The translations under genes and the position numbers were made by a program. Under the pieces are notes generated by a model. The model saw only the letters and a program-made list of their open reading frames with translations, ran no database searches and had not been told where the DNA came from. Source: W425 sp964503235 (GTDB lineage Bacteria; Chloroflexota; Dehalococcoidia; Dehalococcoidales; RBG-16-60-22). From it: a stretch of 16,871 nucleotides of DNA. This document shows positions 13,652-16,871 of this stretch, piece by piece. The stretch is from the NCBI GenBank assembly GCA_964503235.1, contig CAZCZJ010000050.1, forward strand, positions 1 to 16,871. Direction: 5' to 3'. Position 1 is the stretch's first letter. Every line of letters begins with the position of its first letter.

Positions 13652-14266
13652 ATGGTTAAAAGGAGAGAAGCCAGAGGATTAATTTATCGCAAGATTGATT
13701 TGCACGTTCATACACCGGAATCTGATTGTTTTCCTGACAAATCAATAACCCCAGAAGACATTGTTAATAAATCCATCAAAGAAGGTTTAGAAGCAATAGC
13801 CATTACTGACCATAACTCAGGTGCGTGGATAGACCGAGTTAAAAATGCTGCAAAAAATAGACTTGTTGTTTTTCCTGGGGTAGAAATAACGACCACAGCT
13901 GGAGAACGTTCTATTCATATTGTGGCTGTCTTTTATAGGGATAAATCATCTAAAGATATTGAGAATTTACTAGGTGAGTTAAAAATCTTACCCGAAAAAT
14001 ACGGCCAACCGGATGCCTATACTACCTATAGTCCTAGCGATGTAATAGATATAATTTCTGCTCGTGGAGCTTTAGCAATCGCACCTCATGCAAATTCCAA
14101 AAACGGTGTCATGGGAGGAATGAAGGGACAACCTAAATTTGGCGTAATTAATAATAGCAATCTCATTGCCGTTGAAGCTACAGCCAATGACTTCAATAGC
14201 ACTACTAAAAAACAAAAGAGTACTAGAGTTGTTGACCTACTTGATGGTACTCATAATGAATATTAA
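13652..14266 (+). CDS. PHP-domain phosphoesterase part of a TrlF-like protein, ended by an internal TAA
   Basis: 204 residues before the stop. The PHP (polymerase and histidinol phosphatase) metal-site motifs are present: DLHVHT with H18 and H20, ITDHN with D53 and H54, FPGVEI with E78, H89 in SIHIV, and H146 in IAPHANSK. PHP domains hydrolyse phosphoesters, including nucleic acid ends, with two or three metals. The start is fixed by a perfect GGAGGTGA six bases upstream. The next 67 codons after TAA stay open in the same frame (AVYQSSDN, IGSRYSYFKLDGLDLEGLRQCF) and look conserved, leading into the ATPase domain. As it stands the first product would be a PHP domain missing its last segment. 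Codon use is AT-rich, unlike the housekeeping genes. Confidence 0.75.
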   Translation: MVKRREARGLIYRKIDLHVHTPESDCFPDKSITPEDIVNKSIKEGLEAIAITDHNSGAWIDRVKNAAKNRLVVFPGVEITTTAGERSIHIVAVFYRDKSSKDIENLLGELKILPEKYGQPDAYTTYSPSDVIDIISARGALAIAPHANSKNGVMGGMKGQPKFGVINNSNLIAVEATANDFNSTTKKQKSTRVVDLLDGTHNEY

Positions 14267-14467
14267 AAACTAGCTGTATATCAATCTTCAGATAATCTCG
14301 ATGAGAAAACCGGAAAGCACGAAATAAATAAAATAGGGTCTCGATATTCTTATTTTAAACTTGATGGGCTTGACCTAGAAGGTCTTAGACAATGTTTTTG
14401 TGACCCTGATGTCCGTATCAAACAATATAATGACTTCGAGATATTTAATCCCCCTAAACTCAAGCAA

Positions 14468-16315
14468 ATGGAAATTTCCCAAGGTTTCTTGTCTAAGCAA
14501 AAGATATGCTTTCACGAAGGCCTAAATAGCATTGTCGGAGGGAAAGGTACCGGAAAGTCATTAATTGTGGAATTTCTACGTTTTGCATTAATGCAAACCT
14601 CCGACGATAAGGATGTCATGACGGACCATAAAAAGAAACTAGAAAAGAGACTAGAATTACTTGGTGAAGTATCTATCGAATTTGAATTGCCGACCGGTGC
14701 CATTTACATGATTAAAGGGACCTATGATTCTAATTTAAACCCTATTATTTGTTTGAATACCGAAACTGGCGAAACATATCAGGGTGATATACCTAGCCTT
14801 TTCCCCATTCTCGCTTATAGCCAGAATGAAGTTATTAAGATTGCTGAGGATGAATCTTCACAGTTGAGACTGACCGACTCCTTTATCGATACATCATCGT
14901 ATAAAGACAAAATTAAAGACCTATCTTCTAGACTTAAGAAAAACGACAGAGAGCTTGCAGCCTCAATTAAAGCCTCGTATGACGTTGAATCCTATAAAAC
15001 CAAGATAAATACGATTTTAGAACAACTAAAAAATATTGATAAGTCTCTCAAGAATAAGCTCTTTGAGGAAATGAGACTTCTGGAGCAGAAACAAAGTGCG
15101 TTCGAGCAATACGTACAGCTTAATGATGAAACCCAGTCAGAACTTGATAAGACACTGGAGAGTATACAAGCTAACCTAATATTGCCAAGTGTTCCCAAAG
15201 AACTAACCACAGATCCTGATATCAAACAATCCCAGAAGTTGGCCAAGGCATCTCTTCGTGAATTATCACGATTAGTCAAAGAAGCCAAGCGTCTCGTATC
15301 GAAGAACGAAATGGCACTTGAAAAGCTCTATAACGGATGGAAGCCTATATTTAACCAAAAGAATGAAAAATATAACGAGATGTTAAGAGCATCTGGAGGA
15401 GATAAGAAGAAGCTTGAGGCGGAAAGGCGTAAGCATAAGAGACAATTAGAGAATCTAGAAAATGAACTAAGGAAACTTAATCAACTGAAGTCAAAACTTA
15501 AGCAGAGCCGTAACAATCGGAACTCATTATTAGATGAATTTGAGCAAGTCCACAAAGACTACTATGATTCTCGAAAGAAGTTATTTGACGACCTCACTTT
15601 ACAATCTCTAGGAAAACTGAGACTCGATATTCAATACGCCGGTAATCGTGATTCATATAAAGATAAGCTATGGGAATTGAGAGCACGCTCGGGCATCCAC
15701 AGGACTGACACCGATGCGGTTGCAGACAACTTGATGCCGAGGGAATTCATAGACTTCGTCATCGATAAGAACATTAATGCCATTTCTCGTAATACCAAGC
15801 TAGCGATACCAAACGTCGAAAGACTTGTGGAACTGCTGAATTCTGCAGAAGATCTATCAGAAGTCCTAGCTTTGTCTTATTCCGTACAGCCCCAAGATAT
15901 ACCTTCAATTCACTTCCGCAAAGATGATGGTAAATATTATCCGATAACCGAGGTTTCGACTGGCCAAAAATGTACAGCTCTACTCATTATAGCTCTTTCC
16001 GAAGGTACACGACCTATAATCATAGACCAGCCTGAAGATTCTTTGGATACCACGTCAGTCTACGAAGATATCGTAACGAAGCTGCGGGAAGGCAAAGAAA
16101 GACGACAATTCATACTCACTACCCATAACGCGAGTGTCGGTGTAGCTTCTGATTCGGACAATTTCATTGTCCTAACAAGCACTTCTTCTCAGGGTAAAGT
16201 AAATTGTTTCGGTGCAATAGATAGGGAACCGGTTAGAAAAGAGATTCTTCAACATCTCGAGGGGGGGCGGAAGCCTTATAAATTACGGCATAAAAAATAT
16301 ATTAAATCGCTTTAA
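14468..16315 (+). CDS. SMC/ABC-like ATPase part of a TrlF-like protein
   Basis: 615 residues from the first in-frame ATG after the stop, which falls at the first strand of the ATPase domain. The Walker A motif GGKGTGKS is at 24-31. A long charged helical region with coiled-coil character spans about 140-385. The C-terminal lobe has a signature-like STGQK (497-501), Walker B PIIIDQPED with D520, a D-loop SLD, and H553 in TTHN. This head-coil-head layout is that of SMC/Rad50-like ATPases and of the ATPase half of TrlF-family proteins. No ribosome site precedes the ATG, so separate translation is doubtful. AT-rich codon use suggests recent acquisition. Possible role in phage or plasmid defence is inference from architecture. 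Confidence 0.78.
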   Translation: MEISQGFLSKQKICFHEGLNSIVGGKGTGKSLIVEFLRFALMQTSDDKDVMTDHKKKLEKRLELLGEVSIEFELPTGAIYMIKGTYDSNLNPIICLNTETGETYQGDIPSLFPILAYSQNEVIKIAEDESSQLRLTDSFIDTSSYKDKIKDLSSRLKKNDRELAASIKASYDVESYKTKINTILEQLKNIDKSLKNKLFEEMRLLEQKQSAFEQYVQLNDETQSELDKTLESIQANLILPSVPKELTTDPDIKQSQKLAKASLRELSRLVKEAKRLVSKNEMALEKLYNGWKPIFNQKNEKYNEMLRASGGDKKKLEAERRKHKRQLENLENELRKLNQLKSKLKQSRNNRNSLLDEFEQVHKDYYDSRKKLFDDLTLQSLGKLRLDIQYAGNRDSYKDKLWELRARSGIHRTDTDAVADNLMPREFIDFVIDKNINAISRNTKLAIPNVERLVELLNSAEDLSEVLALSYSVQPQDIPSIHFRKDDGKYYPITEVSTGQKCTALLIIALSEGTRPIIIDQPEDSLDTTSVYEDIVTKLREGKERRQFILTTHNASVGVASDSDNFIVLTSTSSQGKVNCFGAIDREPVRKEILQHLEGGRKPYKLRHKKYIKSL

Positions 16316-16330
16316 TTTTCAATTAAATCG
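16308..16330. repeat. Hairpin over the end of the ATPase gene, with a direct repeat
   Basis: CGCTTTAATT (16308-16317) and AATTAAATCG (16321-16330) pair at 9 of 10 positions around a TTC loop, covering the stop codon. ATTAAATCG also occurs directly at 16301-16309 and 16322-16330. No T tract follows, so termination is uncertain. Confidence 0.4.
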
Positions 16331-16654
16331 TCCATTATCTGCTAACAATTTTGCTAACTAACTTTTCACAACTATTGAACATTCTGACGAAATGTTTAAT
16401 ATACATAAAAAGGTAGGGTTTTGTTTACATATAATGAGAGGTATATAATTCGCATAACCAAAAAGACTTCTTTTTAAAACTCTTAATAATATTCGGCTTC
16501 TAGCTATGGTAATTATTTGATTCCCGAACTGGCTTTTCGGTGAGTGTGATTAGTGTCACATATAGGGTGGAGTATAATGTTGCCTCACACCTATCTTTCG
16601 GGATGCTCATCACTCCTAAGTACCACCCGAATCTAAATTTACGATAAGAAGGTA
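16316..16654. other. AT-rich intergenic stretch between convergent genes
   Basis: 339 bases with no gene. A plus-strand TTGTTT, 17 bases, TATAAT arrangement occurs at 16421-16449, without any plus-strand gene after it in the window. A GTGTGATTAGTGTCACA stretch near 16546-16560 is a partial palindrome. No second tRNA-like copy is present. Confidence 0.5.
16421..16449 (+). promoter_or_regulatory. Orphan promoter-like sequence
   Basis: TTGTTT (16421-16426), 17 bases, perfect TATAAT (16444-16449). In such an AT-rich stretch it could arise by chance, and nothing on the plus strand follows it before the window ends. Confidence 0.3.
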
Positions 16655-16871
16655 TTAGGGATTACTGATTTCCCTTCCCACACGTACCATTCCCATCGGA
16701 TTGCCGTCGGCATCTCTCACAAGTGACGTACTGATCTGTACGGGATACTGTTGGCCCTGTTTGGAGATCATGGTATACTCTCGGCATTCGAGAGATCCCT
16801 TCTCCATAACCTTGGCGACATCATCATTCACCATTCCCCGCTGTTCTGGAGAAATTAGTTCTAAAAAGTGC
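16655..16871 (-). CDS. PAS-domain protein, 3' end only
   Basis: The minus strand is open from the window edge to TAA at 16655-16657, giving 71 C-terminal residues. They read as the second half of a PAS sensor domain: LELISPEQR, a charged helix, EYTMISKQGQQYPVQIS (strand-turn-strand), RDADGNPMGMVRVGREIS (the final PAS strands). The last strand ends within a few residues of the stop, so the PAS domain is at the very C terminus. What lies N-terminal (other PAS, kinase or regulator domains) is outside the window. Higher GC than the preceding ATPase gene suggests it belongs to the backbone side. Confidence 0.7.
   Translation of the reverse strand, partial: HFLELISPEQRGMVNDDVAKVMEKGSLECREYTMISKQGQQYPVQISTSLVRDADGNPMGMVRVGREISNP

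Larger units (their letters stand above)
13652..16315 (+). pseudogene. Whole PHP + ATPase (TrlF-family-like) reading frame with one in-frame stop
   Basis: The two parts share one frame across 888 codons, interrupted only by TAA at 14264-14266. The 67 codons between the stop and the next ATG encode protein-like sequence joining the domains, so the ancestral product was a single fusion of about 886 residues. A single base change (for example AAA to TAA) would explain the stop. Promoter and ribosome site are intact and no other lesion is visible, so the mutation is recent, or is a sequencing error, or the stop is bypassed. Confidence 0.65.

Noticed and set aside
1..16871. CRISPR arrays, insertion sequences, rRNA genes
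   Set aside because: No regularly spaced repeats, no transposase motifs and no rRNA-like sequence were seen on either strand.

Overview
This 16.9 kb window reads as a chromosomal segment of an anaerobic bacterium, most likely a Dehalococcoidia-type Chloroflexota. That placement is an inference from protein style and gene content: an F-type ATPase, an acetogen-type MetF/MetV pair, a MEDS-free ATP-grasp-free housekeeping backbone with lipoproteins and small zinc-ribbon proteins, and RF2 with programmed frameshifting. No rRNA or complete tRNA gene is present to confirm it. The backbone is of moderate GC; the block from about 13.4 to 16.65 kb is visibly richer in A and T.

Layout. 1-1428 (+): the 3' part of atpD and all of atpC, the end of an atp operon. 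1500-3137 (-): a two-gene operon, metV then metF, for methyl-tetrahydrofolate formation (Wood-Ljungdahl methyl branch). 3339-4227 (-): rpsP, khpA and a short rimM that keeps only the C-terminal PRC-barrel domain, driven by a consensus promoter at 4270-4298. 4228-4738: a non-coding stretch with an orphan plus-strand terminator and a 14-bp-arm palindromic repeat. 4739-7676 (+): a tight operon of endonuclease V (nfi), RF2 (prfB, with a canonical +1 frameshift site) and an exported gluzincin-type peptidase whose start overlaps the prfB stop. 7679-7888 (-): a small zinc-ribbon protein. 8116-8826 (+): radC. 8924-9775 (+): a lipoprotein. 9935-10264 (-): a winged-helix protein whose promoter is wrapped in nested inverted repeats, divergent from 10443-12035 (+), an oligopeptide-binding lipoprotein. 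12265-13107 (+): a tandem universal stress protein.

From about 13.37 kb the character changes. A sequence closely resembling the 3' half of a tRNA-Lys gene (13374-13416) and a tandem CCAACATT repeat are followed by an AT-rich gene with its own strong promoter and ribosome binding site. This gene encodes an N-terminal PHP metal-dependent phosphoesterase domain and a C-terminal SMC/ABC-like ATPase, an architecture I associate with the TrlF-family AAA-like ATPases. Its reading frame is continuous over 888 codons except for one TAA at 14264-14266 between the two domains. The combination of tRNA remnant, base composition and gene type suggests the edge of an integrated element carrying a possible defence-type nuclease/ATPase. 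No integrase or second tRNA copy lies in the window. The window closes with the 3' end of a PAS-domain gene on the minus strand (16655-16871).
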